Below are positions 45,503-58,731 of a stretch of DNA of 64,000 nucleotides, piece after piece. Made by a program: the position numbers and the translations under genes. Origin of the DNA: Excoecaria cochinchinensis. Lineage: Eukaryota; Streptophyta; Magnoliopsida; Malpighiales; Euphorbiaceae. The DNA lies in NCBI GenBank assembly GCA_947683425.1, contig CANTUQ010000119.1, forward strand, positions 6,783,001 through 6,847,000, read 5' to 3'. Within the stretch, counting starts at the first letter, position 1. Each line of letters opens with the position of its first letter. The notes below the pieces were generated by a model. The model did not search any database, was not told the DNA's origin, and saw only the letters and a list, made by a program, of their open reading frames with translations.

Positions 45503-45722
45503 TACACGGTGGTATGGGTTTACCCATACAGCCGTGTAAATTGTCACACACGGGGGTAAGGCAAAACCTTACTGCCGTGTGACACGACGGGCCTCAAAAC
45601 CTCACTGGGCAGAATACAATTACACGGCGGTATGGGAAGGGCCTTACCGCCGGGTGACACGACATCCTTCATATCCAGAAGGTAATCACACGGGGGTAAG
45701 GAAATCCTTACCGCCATGTGAC
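45503..45722 (-). repeat. M LTR palindrome cluster (ACACGGCGGTA type)
   Basis: Imperfect inverted repeats such as TTACACGGTGGTATGGG with CCCATACAGCCGTGTAA, and CACACGGGGGTAAGG with CCTTACTGCCGTGTG, then two further similar hairpins. In the right LTR (50647-50910) one unit of about 47 bp is duplicated (50690-50770). It sits where K has the TGTCGCG palindromes but has a different sequence. Confidence 0.8.
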
Positions 45723-47976
45723 CTACTGGAAACCCAGAACCCACCAATTCTACACTTCAAGAACTTTACTCCAACCTCCACAACCTTAACACAATTCAAA
45801 TTAACCATTCTTAATAATATAGTGCAACTCAATTCCCAACTTAAATAGAAATTATCATTATTCAAAGAGCACACTTAACAAGATAAAATTCCAAGATTCT
45901 AAAACCAGCAAATCTCTTTAAAAGTCATAAGAAATTATGCTTTCATTCAATTTTCCACAATATTGCATTTCAACTCTTATTAATCAATACCAACATCATT
46001 TAGCTACACACACATAGTTTAAAATTTAAATTACACATTTTCATATCCAAGTACTGAAAATGTTGTTGCCAAACCAATCAAGTAACTTCAAATCCAATTC
46101 CTATAATTTCATATCATATTTTTTTCAAAATTATTTCTTTAATCATGCTTGACTATCAATAATATCTCTTCATATGTAATGCAGAAGTTAGAAATACATT
46201 TAGATAGCTTAGCATGAAATAGAATACGAAAGGAACAAAAAGCCCAAAGCAAGCAAATGACTGAACAAAGAAAGCCATCTAACGTATACCCTTATCACGC
46301 CTATGACAGAGCCCAAACATGAGGAATACGCTAATTAACAGGTCAAAATTACTTACATTCTTATCGCATTCGCGCAAGAAATATATATAACTCATAGAAT
46401 ATCCAAAATCACAAGTTCTTGCTTTCTAATCAAATTAGATTTATTCATATAGCATATTAAATTTTATGCCTTAATCCCAAATTATAATCATGTTATATAA
46501 TCCTCGTCATGAGTATTTATTCATATAACAAATTATGCTTATAGTTTAATTCATAATTAATCATCATATTAATTAATTCTTCATTATAAGAATTTATTAA
46601 ATTCACAATTAATTTAGTTCACTGAATTTACATGTAATTTTGAACTAGTAAACGATATTTTTAGACCACCTAGTCTTCATAACAATTAATCCACAAGATG
46701 TTAACTTTCTAGTGACAAAATTTCAGATCACTTATCAGGGAGATATAGCCAAATCTCTCTACCTTGCTCCAAAGACACACCTGACCAATTTTCTACTGTA
46801 ATGAGTGGTTTTGAGATACTTAGATTCCGAATTAAATTATAGTTTCTTCTACAAAATTTTTGGCACAGATGTTGTGGTTCTAACCCAATTGGAATCATGA
46901 ATTCTAAATTTGTGAAATCAACTTATACTAAAAAGAAGGATCAAAGGTCAATCAGACCCACCTAGGCAGATTCACACGTTGGAATTCAATAAGCTTCAAA
47001 CAACACATTTGGCACAATCACTTCACCAAATTTAATTCAAATCAACATAACTCATAAACTAACACATTAGAAAATTCAATTCATTAATTAGGAATTATTA
47101 ACACACAAATTAACACAAAAATTCCCAAACCTCATAAGTGCTTCCTTAATCTTCCTCTTCTTCTTGTTTAAACTTGATTCTCCATAACTCCCATATTCCA
47201 CATGTTAAAATCCTCAAATAAACCACACCAAAACTCACGTTACTCACCAACCCTAATATTAAGAATTCAAGCCTAAAGGAAAACAGTAAGAGAAGAGAGG
47301 TAAATTAACACTAATCATACCTTAATCATGCCCAGAAATTCACTTGATCCATTCAATCCTTAGCAAACCAATTAAGCAAAGAAGTATGGTGAAGAAGGAG
47401 GAAAAACGTGGTTGTCCCAACAATTCCAGCAAAATGGTTGGTCTCCCTTCTTTCTTTCTTATTAAATTCTAGCCAATCTTCAATGCCAAGTGTCACTCTC
47501 TTATAGGCCAATTTTAGATTTTTATGACAATTCTCCTTTTTGGTCCCTTAACTCTTCTTTAATCTTTCCTTTCCCTAATACATAGATATCATTCTTACAT
47601 TGACACACAATTAAAACCTTACTCCCTTCAATTAAGTCCCAAATTATTACTTTACAATTTTTGGAATCGGCCGCACTTGCCGAAACTTTTACGTTAATAC
47701 CGAATTCGTCCTTTCGGCACACCTAATACCACAACTCACCTACATTCGGTATATAGATGATCCATTCTCAAAATTTAGTCTTCATATTTATTTATTCCAC
47801 TCAGTTAAATCCTTATATGCGAAATTATCGAAATACCTTAGACTCTGTTTTTCTTAATTCTGATCATATTTTTTTTCCTCCTACTTAAACACTCCGATGA
47901 TCAAATCATACGATTTCATCCATTAAAATCCCTAGAAATATACAAATCCTTCTAGGGTACATTTCGGAGTGTTACA

Positions 47977-49125
47977 ATTCTTCCCTCCTTAAAGAATTTC
48001 GTCCTCGAAATTCACAATCATTGGATTATATTCATATTGTATTACTTATCACTACCACACTTAAGCATTAACGTTACACTATTAAATAACTTATACACTT
48101 TAGTCATAACTTATCACTTCTTATCCACTACATCTTTCACATGTCACATTTCAGTATCCTTATGGCGGGAAAATATTCTTAAACAAAGTCGAATTCGAAC
48201 CCATCAGAACTATCTTATCAAATCGAGTAAACCTTATCTCCACAAATCGTTACTCAATTCTTAACCTATAACACAATTATAATCATGTCATTGGTTGTTA
48301 TCCAACACTGGGCTTCTTATGTAATCTACTTACATATACACGTAGAATCTTATCGCCATAATGTCAAATACTTCAAATTGTCAAATTACACTAATTATTA
48401 TCTTTATTCAATATATTGCCTAATAACTCTCTTAGTTACCACTCCATACTCAACCTGCAAATAATCCTTTCATATCAGTTACTTATTCACTCTCTACACT
48501 AATGGTAGCCTACACTTTACATTTCCTTAATATCTCCTATTAAACGATCATGTACTCAAAGCACAGCCTGTCAGCCATCTTTAATTGAGTTAAATCAGAG
48601 TGCTTGTCACATATGAATGAGGGGTGTGAGTGAAATAAATGTGTAATGATTTATTTATGCAAAATGATGCAGATGCGATTTATGCAGTGGTAATATAATT
48701 TCCCATCCCCATGCTAACACATGCTTATGTTCAAATAATCCCAATTAAGATGGCTGACAGATGCACAGAGTGCCGCCAATATTCCCAAATCAAAACCATT
48801 TGCATTCTTACTCTGCATTCCCTCGAAAATAAGAAATTCTTTCCAAAATTCAAACTATACTAGAATAAACTCCTTAACAAAATTTCTTATGATACTGCTA
48901 TTGCCCAACTTTCATTTCTTTCAACTATAAACAATCCAAAACAGGCAAAATGCAATCTATCAGCTCTATGCTCCCTAACTTTACACCTAGCTTGTATAGA
49001 TCTTGCAATTTCTAACACCAATACAAAAAAAGGACATCTGCTTTGGCCAACATAAAACCATACAGACACCATTTAAACTCCTAGTTGCCCAAAATCGACT
49101 AAACCTATGCTCTGATACCACTAAA
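47977..49125 (-). other. M interior: polypurine tract, non-coding DNA, PBS
   Basis: In sense orientation it starts with the PBS TGGTATCAGAGC (49120-49109, initiator-Met type) and ends GAATTTCGAGGACGAAATTC, then TTTAAGGAGGGAAGAAT, then the LTR. The last part equals the very end of Tekay pol (N-F-E-D-E-I) without the rest. Between them are about 1.05 kb of AT-rich DNA with no recognisable gene. Confidence 0.8.
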
Positions 49126-52100
49126 TGTAATACCCCTTACCCACGTGTAGCATACTGTATGGTAACATAGGCAGTATGCAATGGTGAGTGAGGGATACTA
49201 CTGGCAAAACATGCAGGGAACAATAATAGAAGCAGAACTACATAATAATATTTTTTTTAAAACATAAACATTCGTACAATACAAAAGACATCCATATACT
49301 TGGCATTACACTTCTCATTCACATCTTATTACATTCCAAAACTTAATACAATACTAATAAGGAATTATATTACACAGGTGGACTATAATCCCTAAACACT
49401 AATAATCATTACGGACTTGTTGGCCAGACTGCTAGGGATTTACCTCGGCGACACGACTAACTCCAAACCTGCATGGATACACACCCATGCTAAGCATAAA
49501 GCTTAGTGGGGAAAAACACATAGTATGGATGACCATTCACAATGGCCGTCAGTCACAACATACAATAAATATCTAAAATCAAATCATTTAAACATAAATA
49601 CATGTTTCAGACAAACTTAAAGATCTCATTTAATAAATACACAAAATTGATCATAATCAAAATATTTTAATCGTAATCATTTACAAGGTCAAACAGGATG
49701 ACAATCTTAATTAATACATGATTTTCAGGTTTTATTAGTCATATATCTCATGCCACACATATCATCATATTCAGCCTATTATCAGTTCCCAAACTAAAAT
49801 AATTCTCGCATATTAAAGAGTCATGAATAGCAGCTAATAATCCAACTTAATGTTCCAGCATATAGATGCATACTATACATATAGTTACTTTCATTTAATA
49901 CTTTACTTCAAATTGTTGCATTACTTTCGTGACATTAACTCATTTCAACATTTCAAAAGGAAATAACCAAAGCTGGGCCATGTAAGCTTTCAAAGATGTT
50001 GTCACACTTTCATATAAGGATCTTACCGGATCCAAAATACATAGGTGAGCGAAGCACAAACTCATGCCACATATAAATCACAGCAGACAATGTGATCACC
50101 TTCTTATTAAGTGCTTAATTCCATACAAGTATTCACATATCTTTATCAATACACACTTAGTGTTCAATCCACATAATTTTATTCATTCAATGCCTGCCAA
50201 GTCAAAAAGGGTGGATAACAAGTAACACGTAGATACCCGAAGGTATCAACATTATTCTCATAATGCATAGATATCCGTAGGTATCAAAAATCATCCTTTT
50301 TTTTGTTTCAAAAAAACATTTTGCATGAGATCTTAAATAAGATCCAAACAATAAGGATCACGAGGATCCAATCAGGGGACCTGATTAGGGACCAAATCAT
50401 ACACTGGCTGCAGCTACACTAACTCTATTAGGCATGCCTAACTATCCACTTATTTGACACTAGCAGGTCAAGCATAAAACAACTCGCATTTCATCATAAT
50501 ATTCAATTTTTAATCAACACACTAATTATAATCATCATTGATTGATTAACAAGAGAACATAAGTTATTTTTAACATTCAAATAAAAGGGAAAAGAAGTGC
50601 AAAAGAAATACATTTGAGAACATAAGAAAAGCAGGGCAGAAGAGGGTTACACGGCGGTATGGGTTTACCCATACAGCCATGTAAATCGTCACACACGGGG
50701 TTAAGGCAAAACCTTACCGCCGTCTAAATCGTCACACACGGGGGTAAGGCAAAACCTTACCGCCGTGTGACACGACGGGCCTCAAAACCTCACTGGGCAG
50801 AATACAATTACACGGCGGTATGGGAAGGGCCCTACCGCCGGGTGACACGACATCCTTCATATCCAGAAGGTAATCACACGGGGGTAAGGAAATCCTTACC
50901 GCCATGTGACCTATTGGAAACCCAGAACCCACCAATTTTACACTTCAAGAACTTTACTCCAACCTCCACAACCTTAACACAATTCAAATTAACCATTCTT
51001 AATAATATAGTTCAACTCAATTCCCAACTTAAATAGAAATTATCATTATTCAAAGAGCACACTTAACAAGATAAAATTACAAGATTCTAAAACCAGCAGA
51101 TCTCTTTAAAAGTCATAAGAAATTATGCTTTCATTCAATTTTCCACAATATTGCATTTCAACTCTTATTAATCAATACCAACATCATTTAGCTACACACA
51201 CATAGTATAAAATTTAAATTACACATTTTCATATCCAAGTACTGAAAATGTTGTTGCCAAACCAATCAAGTAACTTCAAATCCAATTCCTATAATTTCAT
51301 ATCATATTTTTTTCAAAATTATTTCTTTAATCATGCTTGACTATCAATAATATCTCTTCATATGTAATGCAGAAGTTAGAAATACATTTAGATAGCTTAG
51401 CATGAAATAGAATACGAAAAGAACAAAAAGCCCAAAGCAAGCAAATGACTGAACAAAGAAAGCCATCTAACGTATACCCTTAACACGCCTATGACAGAGC
51501 CCAAACATGAGGAATACGCTAATTAACAGGTCAAAATTACTTACATTCTTATCGCATTCGCGCAAGCAATATATATAACTCATAGAATATCAAAAATCAC
51601 AAGTTCTTGCTTTCTAATCAAATTAGATTTATTCATATAGCATATTAAATTTGATGGCTTAATCCCAAATTATAATCATGTTATATAATCCTCGTCATGA
51701 GTATTTATTCATATAACAAATTATGCTTATAGTTTAATTCATAATTAATCATCATATTAATTAATTCTTCATTATAAGAATTTATTAAATTCATAATTAA
51801 TTTAGTTCACTGAATTTACATGCATTTTTGAATTAGTAAACGATATTTTTAGACCACCTGGTCTTCATAATAATTAATTCTCAAGATGTTAAGTTTCTAG
51901 TGACAAAATTTCAGATCACTTGGAGCTGAAATCAAGGAGATATGCCCAAATGTCTCTACCCTGCTCCAAATACACACCTGACACATTTTGCTATTGTAAT
52001 GAGCGGTTTTGAGATACTTAGAGTCCGAATTAAATTATAGTTTCTTCGATAAAAATTTTCGTACAAATTTTGTGGTTCTAACTCAATTGGAATCTTGTAT

Positions 52101-53173
52101 TTTGGAGTTGTAAAAATCAACTTATACTAAAAAGAAGGACTAAAGGTCAATCTGACCCACCCAGGCAGATTCACACGTTGGAATTCAATAAGCTTCAAAC
52201 AACACATTTGGCATAATCACTTCACCAAATTTAATTCAAACCAACATAACTCATAATCTAACACATCAAAAAATTCAATTCATCAATTAGGAATTATTAA
52301 GACATAAATTAACACAAAAATTCCCAAACCTCATAAGTGCTTCCTTAATCTTCCTCTTCTTCTTGTTTAAACTTCATTCTCCATAATGCCCATACTCTAC
52401 TGGTTAAAATCCTCAAATAAACCACACCAAAACTCACGTTACTCACCAACCCTAAGATTAAGAATTCAAGCCTAAAGGAAAAGAATAAGAGAAGAGAGGT
52501 AAATTAATACTAATGATACCTTAATCATGCCCAGAAATTCACTTGATCCATCCAATCCTTAGCAAACCAATTAAACAAAGAAGTATGGTGAAAAAGGGGG
52601 AAAAATGTGGCTGTCCCAAGAATTCCAGCAAAATGGTTGTTCTCCCTTCTTTCTTCCTTATTAAATTCTAGCCAATCTTCAATGCCAAGTGTCACCCTCC
52701 TATAGGCCAATTTTAGATTTTTATGACAATTCTCCTTTTTGGTCCCTTAACTCCTCTTTAATCTTTCCTTGGCCTAATACATAAATATCATTCTTACATT
52801 GGCCCATAATTAAAACCTTACTCCCTCCAATTAAGTCCCAAATTATTACTTTACAATTTTTGGAATCGGCCGCACTTGCCGAAACTTTTACTTTAATACC
52901 TAATTCGTCCATTCGGCACACCTAATACCACAACTTACCTACATTCGGCATATAGATGATCCATTCTCAAAATTTAGTCCTCATATTTATTTATTCCACT
53001 CAGTTAAATCCATATATGCGAAATTATCGAAATACCCTAGGCTCTCTTTTTCTTAATTCTGATCATTTTTTTTCCTCCTACTCAAACACTTCGACCATCA
53101 AATCATACGATTTCAACCATCAAAATCCCTCGAAATATACAAATCCTTCTAGGGTACATTTCGGGGTGTTACA
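49126..53173 (-). repeat. M right LTR (complete), 4048 bp
   Basis: From TGTAATACCCCTTACCC to TTTCGGGGTGTTACA, with the PBS just left of it. It contains the twin hairpin (49470-49506), hairpin string (50232-50460), palindromes (50647-50910) and a long AT-rich part (51000-53100). Small ORFs inside are not genes. The right flank begins TAGCA; the matching left duplication is outside the window. Confidence 0.88.
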
Positions 53174-53365
53174 TAGCAGTTGCTAAAAGTGATTGGTGCA
53201 CACTTTCAATTTCCCCATTAATCCTTCTTCTATCCATAATTCTCACATTTACTTTAAATTCATAAGAACTATCCTTGGGCTCAGTTAACTTCCTAACTAA
53301 TGCAATGAAATTCATCTATTTATGCAACTAAGTCCTCGCATATAAATTACTACATTTATAACATC
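53174..53365. other. Spacer between M and N, unidentified
   Basis: 192 bp of AT-rich DNA without genes. Together with 59601-59730 it may be the two halves of an older LTR into which N inserted; this is inferred from the flanks only. Confidence 0.35.
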
Positions 53366-54267
53366 TAAAAAATGGCCTAGTTGATAATCGCATACTAATT
53401 AGATAAGCGAGGGCATTTTGGTAATTATGTAAGTGGAATTGGGGTTATTTTTAGGACTAAATTGATAGATAATTAAAGTTGACAAAGAAATGATTTGTTT
53501 TAGTGAGCATTTGGTAATTGTCAAGTACAAAGAAGAGTTTTGCCAAGGATCAAGGTGAAATAAGACAAGATACTTAAATTTTGACCAATGGAAATTGGAC
53601 ACCTAGCAGGGATTGGTGTGGGTATTAAATGGAAAAGAAAGAAAAAGGAAAAGGAGAGAGAAAGGGGACAGATTTCTGCCCTTTGCCCGGTCCCATTTCC
53701 CTCCTTTTCTCTCTCGGCTCCTCTTTCTCTTTTCTTCTTCATTTTTTGCCTTGCCTCCTTGTTCTTCTTGGTTGGATTTTTTGCAAAGTTATGGGTATTT
53801 TTAGTTGAGATTTGAGCTAGGTTTGAAGAGGAAAGTTGTAGCACCCCCATCGTCGCCCCCTTTGGAAGGACGCCGGCGGGCGCGCTACCGACGCTCACTC
53901 ACACAGATATGCACATGCACAATGCGGAAGCATACATTCATACATAACATACATACGAAAATACGGGGTAATTAAAAACTTGACTCACCTTGCGGGCACA
54001 GACTGATCATGCAATAACTCACACACACGCAGGCACTAAGCGGAAGCGTAAAGCGAGTGATAAAACAAAGGAATAACTCAATATAAAAACATACTAACGT
54101 TTACATTTCCCAAAAGTAATCTCAAGATTTTTACATATAATTATATATACAATAATATAGAAATACAGAAGCTGAAGTACAGAAGCTGAACCAAATACAA
54201 AACTTCTAACTCCTATGTGGCCGACCTTGCAGATGCGCGACTCGATCCGAACACAACCTGCCACCTG

Positions 54268-55478
54268 CACGGGAAGAGAGCCCGTGCTAAGCGATAACGC
54301 TTAGTGGGGAGAACACACAAGAAACATGGACAGCCATTCACAATGGTCGCCAAGGCATAACACATTCAAATGGCAAATGCGGATATTCATAACACAAATA
54401 TAATTAGACTTGCATAGTAAGGGCATTCATTCGAGAGTTCAAATTTATATCCATATACTTATATCAAAGTAAGTCATAGCAAAAGCAATACCCTACACAG
54501 TACAATTATCATCATGCAGAACTACGTACAATCTCACATGCATATACTTACTGGTTTCGCCGAGGTATCAGATAGCAACACTTCACCATGCATAATCTCT
54601 GAAAATTACACATGCAATATCATACCAAGACACCATTACCTTAGAGAAACCCGTTTACATGCAACCCAATTACCAATCATTACTACACCCAACTATCATG
54701 CACCACTAAGAGGTACTAAAACATACTTTCATCATGTCACAAGACTCATACACTAAATAAAACCCAGTGCATAGCATCAAACCGCCACACTTCCACTGCG
54801 CAACTCTACTCAATACAATATCATGCCATGAATTGCAAACACACAACAACGTACCCAAACACTGCGATAACTGAGTTCGAAGGAACATACAGCATATCAT
54901 TACATTATGGCACATGCACTTACCGGACGTCGATCCACATGCATTGCATCACAATAAGACAAATACTCGTTCACCCATTTAACCAAAGTATTCAATGATG
55001 CAAGCCAGCGTACTTATACATACTAGTTCGCATGCTTACACTCCCAACTGATCAATTAAATCCATTCACAATACAATATAGGCATAAAAGCATATACAAA
55101 TACATACTTGGGTCACATTCAGATCACTCAAACTTTCATGATCACATTCAGAAAGATAGCAGATTCACATTACTGAAATCTTACCCATTCAGTTATCATA
55201 TTCTCATATTCATATCAGACAAAGCGAACAGAATACCTGCTGACTAAAAATAGTGGATAACGAGCAATCAGACAGTGCCTCGTTGGCACGATCGGGCGCA
55301 CCTTACGGGTACGAATAGAAGTAATCACATAAATTCACATTCGAAACACTTTCACAATAGGGGATCTTAAGCAAGATCCATACACATAAAAGGGTTCGCG
55401 AGGAACCAAACAGGGACCTGATCAGGGTCCAAACGTTCAAAGTGCTGCAGCTAACAAAACTCTATTAGGCATGCCTAA
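54268..55478 (-). other. P LTR: twin hairpin and hairpin string
   Basis: CACGGG...CCCGTG (54269-54286) and CTAAGCG-ATAA-CGCTTAG (54287-54304). String: GTGCC-TCGTT-GGCAC (55275-55289), CGCACC-TTACG-GGTACG (55297-55313; paired in sense RNA through one G-U), GGATCT/AGATCC (55362-55379), GGTTC-GCGAG-GAACC (55393-55407), GGACC...GGTCC (55414-55430), GCTGCAGC (55444-55451), TTAGGC-AT-GCCTAA (55465-55478). Where K and M have GGATC/GATCC, P has GGTTC/GAACC: both sides changed together. Confidence 0.62.
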
Positions 55479-55893
55479 CTATCCACTGAGTGACTCTAGC
55501 AGGTCATGCGTAATACGAATCATGTTCGAGTCACACAATATAATTCAACATGCATAAATCAGAGTATAGTAGACATATACACAAGTTCATAATGTCAATC
55601 ATGCCTCAAATAATTCATATTGCAAAGCATATAATATAATACCGTTAACATACTTTAACATTATCCTACTCATGTGATAGATGAGGATAACTAAGTATAA
55701 ACCATGCGCAAACTAATCCATTCATCCCATAATATTCTAAATTACATACATATATATAGGCATATTCATATCCTAGATTCACATTCATATAATTCAAAAG
55801 TTCACAAAGATAGGGCTTATGGTCACCAAAGGAAACAGGAGTTCAAAACCACACGCACACGCCAAAAGAAACTCATTCAGCAAACGAAGACTT

Positions 55894-56185
55894 TCACGCT
55901 CGCGACAGAGACCATAGTCTCTTCGCAGTGCGCGCGTAACGGGCTTCGCGATCATGGGGAGGAGGGAACAGCTGAACTCTATCGCGCTCGTGACTATGTC
56001 GCGATCGCGACAGAGAGTAATATTTTGCCATCGCGAGCTCGCGACAGCACAGGCCAGCATTGCGCTCTGTCGCGATCGCGACAGAGAGCACATCAACTTT
56101 TGCTATCGCGAGTTCGTGACAGCACAAGCCAAAATCACCGATCTCTATCGCGCTCGCGACAGTGTCGTGGTCGCGACAGAGTCGG
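55894..56185 (-). repeat. P LTR CpG-rich palindrome cluster (TGTCGCG type)
   Basis: Several copies of CTGTCGCGATCGCGACAG-like sequence and variants (GTCGCGATCGCGACAGAG near 55997, CTCTGTCGCGATCGCGACAG near 56066, CTATCGCGCTCGCGACAG near 56145, TGTCGTGGTCGCGACAG near 56163). Same core as in K, X and N, although the surrounding LTR differs. Confidence 0.85.
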
Positions 56186-58116
56186 GACCTGCAAAATCTG
56201 CAGAAATCTACAGATTTCTTCCTCTTCCAAAAAAAATCCACAACACACAATTTACACTTAAATGGTCTCTTACCTTAATTCCAGCCATCCATCAACATCA
56301 ATAGGCACAATATAACATTTATCAACAATTAATTTCACACCAATTATCAATTCAAACTCACAATACCAATGATTTCCATGACCTACAATTTACAGCAAAA
56401 ACCACATCAATTCTCAAAATCACTACAATAATCCCAAGCTCATGCAAAATTACTTACCCAAAACAAAAACCCAGGACATACATGCCTCATCAAGAACACA
56501 TGCATAAACACATTTACATACCAAAGCATTACATTTACCAAACTCACATACCTTCAATTTAATCTTAATCATGCATTACTAACTCATTTACACATATCAA
56601 TCATACATTTACACATGCCAAAACACTCAAATTTCAGAGATTTAAACAATACAAACTCATTTACACCCTAAGTGAGAATTAGGGCACAACAACTCACAAA
56701 TTCCAATTCATAAATCAAAGCTCCCAAACCTGGAATGAAGCTTCAATCTTCAACCTTCAAGAGCCCACTTTCTCTTTTCCCTTATTCTTACTCTTTCCTT
56801 CAAATCCTTGCAACAAGTCACAACAATAACAATCAACCCAAATGCACAACTTCAAAAACCCACTCAATCCGATGGAAGAGAAGAAGAAGAAGAAGAAAAA
56901 CCCCACAATAAACACAACCACTTACCTCTTACAATCCTTCAAACTCAAATCCTAACTCAAAGATAGTAGAATACCCACATGCAAAGGAAGGAGGAGCAGA
57001 AAAATGGGAATGAGAGGGTAGAAGAGAGAGGGCGTGAGAAGAGGAAGAGGGCACTCCAAAATGGCTTCCACGGGAAGCTGCCCCTTCCCTTCTATCCTCT
57101 CTTTCTCTCTCTCTCAATCACATTAATTGCCCCAACTACCCATACACATGTCACTCTACCATAGGTCCATAAACCCCACTCTTTGACTTACCACTCCAAG
57201 CACCATACACCATCCACATACAAGCATTTCTTGAATAAAAATCTTCAAGGCACCAAACTTGAGTGACACCAAATCATTCCTTAAAACCCACTTACATCCA
57301 AGGCACCATACATACAAATCCACACTATAAAACCTCTTAACCCACTTATATCCTACTTCCATACACTACAAGCACACTCTAACATTTCTCTTCTTAACAT
57401 ACTTAATTAATTACTTTGCCATTAAATCCTTATCATCCAATCTTCCTCAAGCACAAATTACCGAAATACCCTTGAATTCCCGACTTAACGCGCCAATTCC
57501 GACCAGGCCTGATTTGGGGTGTGACATAAGTGTTTGGTTTTCGTTAAAAGAATTCTAGTCTTCTTCTTCTCTTTGTTTTGCTTGAGATTTTGGGAATCTA
57601 GGCTTTTGGATTAAGAATTTTCAGGTTTGTCGGTGCAAGAATTTGGCGCCAAGAAGAAGAGTAAGGGCAAGGAAAAGGAGCAAGCTTGAAGAAGGGCTGG
57701 GATTTTGAGCTTCAAGAGGTTTGGGAGTGTTTTTTCCCTTCTCAGTTCGGATCAGTTATTGAGTTTTGATTTTACTGTTAATTGTGTGTTTTTGATACAT
57801 GTAAATGCATGTGTTTAGTAGATTTGTGTAAATGATTTGAGATGATAGAGTTATAATTGTTCACATGTCAATTTTGAGTGAACATACATGAATATGGGAT
57901 AAATTTTTGGGTTTTTGATGAACTATTAAAACCCCTGTATATGTTATTTTGACAGGTTTTACTATTGTATAACTTGAGTTGTTATTGTTATAAGTCTATT
58001 TTGAATGTGTTGGAGTGATGAGGTAAGTGTATATGATTGATTGAGTGGTTGGGTATGTCTAATTTGGTTTTGAAACTTTTAAACGTATTTTTTTATGCTA
58101 AGGAACTGGGAAATGC

Positions 58117-58350
58117 GACTCTGTCGCGATCGCGATGCCTGTCGTGAGTGCGACAGAGCCATGTGATTTCAATTTCTCGCGAGCCCGCTGGGCATGAGAG
58201 CATGCTTGGCAGGAGAGCCCTGCTCGGTGTGACATGCACGACTCAGATGTGAAGAGATTCCCTGTCACGAGTCGTGCACAAGGACACGACTCGTGACATT
58301 GAGTGTTTCCCTCTCTTTCGCAGTGCTTCCTTGGCTACTGTTGCGAGCGC
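58117..58350 (+). repeat. N LTR palindromes of two kinds
   Basis: CTGTCGCGATCGCGATGCCTG and GTCGTGAGTGCGACAG (58120-58156), then GTCACGAGTCGTGCAC and GACACGACTCGTGAC (58253-58292), and GTTGCGAGCGCGACAG (58339-58354). X carries the same two kinds in the same order; their spacing differs. Confidence 0.8.
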
Positions 58351-58731
58351 GACAGTAAGCCCTCTTGCCTGCCTTTTTCTGAAATGATTTTTTTTATGGT
58401 TCTTTTTACATGGGTTTTTACTACTACATGGTATATGATTTGGCTTAAGCTTATCTTAAATTATGATGTTATTAATCATAAGTTATATGTTCATGATTAA
58501 TAATATTATATATGATTTAAATGTATATGATTTATATGTATATGGGTTATTTATTTATGAGTTATATGTTCATTATACTATCTGCATATGACTTATATGT
58601 CTCCAAAATTGAACAGTGCATACGTATACATGAATTATGTGGCTATGCTTGGATTATACTCTATTATATGGCAATTTTTAGTGAATAGATAAGTTGTCAA
58701 TTTTGAGCCTGAATGGTCATAGTAGTGGATA

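Larger units (their letters stand above)
44725..47976 (-). repeat. M left LTR, truncated by X
   Basis: Matches 49869-53173. The hairpin string lies at 45086-45297, palindromes at 45503-45722, and the rest is AT-rich. The missing 743 bp (counterpart of 49126-49868) should lie left of X, outside the window. No genes; short ORFs appear as paired copies in both LTRs. Confidence 0.85.
44725..53173 (-). mobile_element. M: chromovirus derivative with about 4-kb LTRs and no coding interior, minus strand
   Basis: Left LTR 44725-47976 (truncated on the left by X), interior 47977-49125, right LTR 49126-53173 (4048 bp, TGTAATACCCC...GGGTGTTACA). The LTRs are near-identical over the shared part. PBS GCTCTGATACCA (49109-49120) and a polypurine tract at the other end of the interior show a proper element structure. 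The interior of 1.15 kb holds no gag or pol. It is either an internal deletion or a large non-coding (LARD-like) retrotransposon mobilised in trans. Confidence 0.85.
53837..57526 (-). mobile_element. P: solo chromovirus LTR, minus strand
   Basis: TGTAGCACCCCCATCG...TTTGGGGTGTGACA, 3690 bp, without any interior or PBS on either side. Flanks AAAGT (53832-53836) and TAAGT (57527-57531) match at four of five positions, as expected for an aged 5-bp duplication. The orientation follows from the twin hairpin and string, which read as in K and M. Solo LTRs arise by recombination between the two LTRs of one element. Short ORFs inside are not genes. Confidence 0.82.

Noticed and set aside
45579..45848. 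Paired ORFs in the two M LTRs (also 50767-51036) as a conserved small protein
   Set aside because: They are identical because the LTRs are identical; the reading covers palindromes and has no domain or start context.
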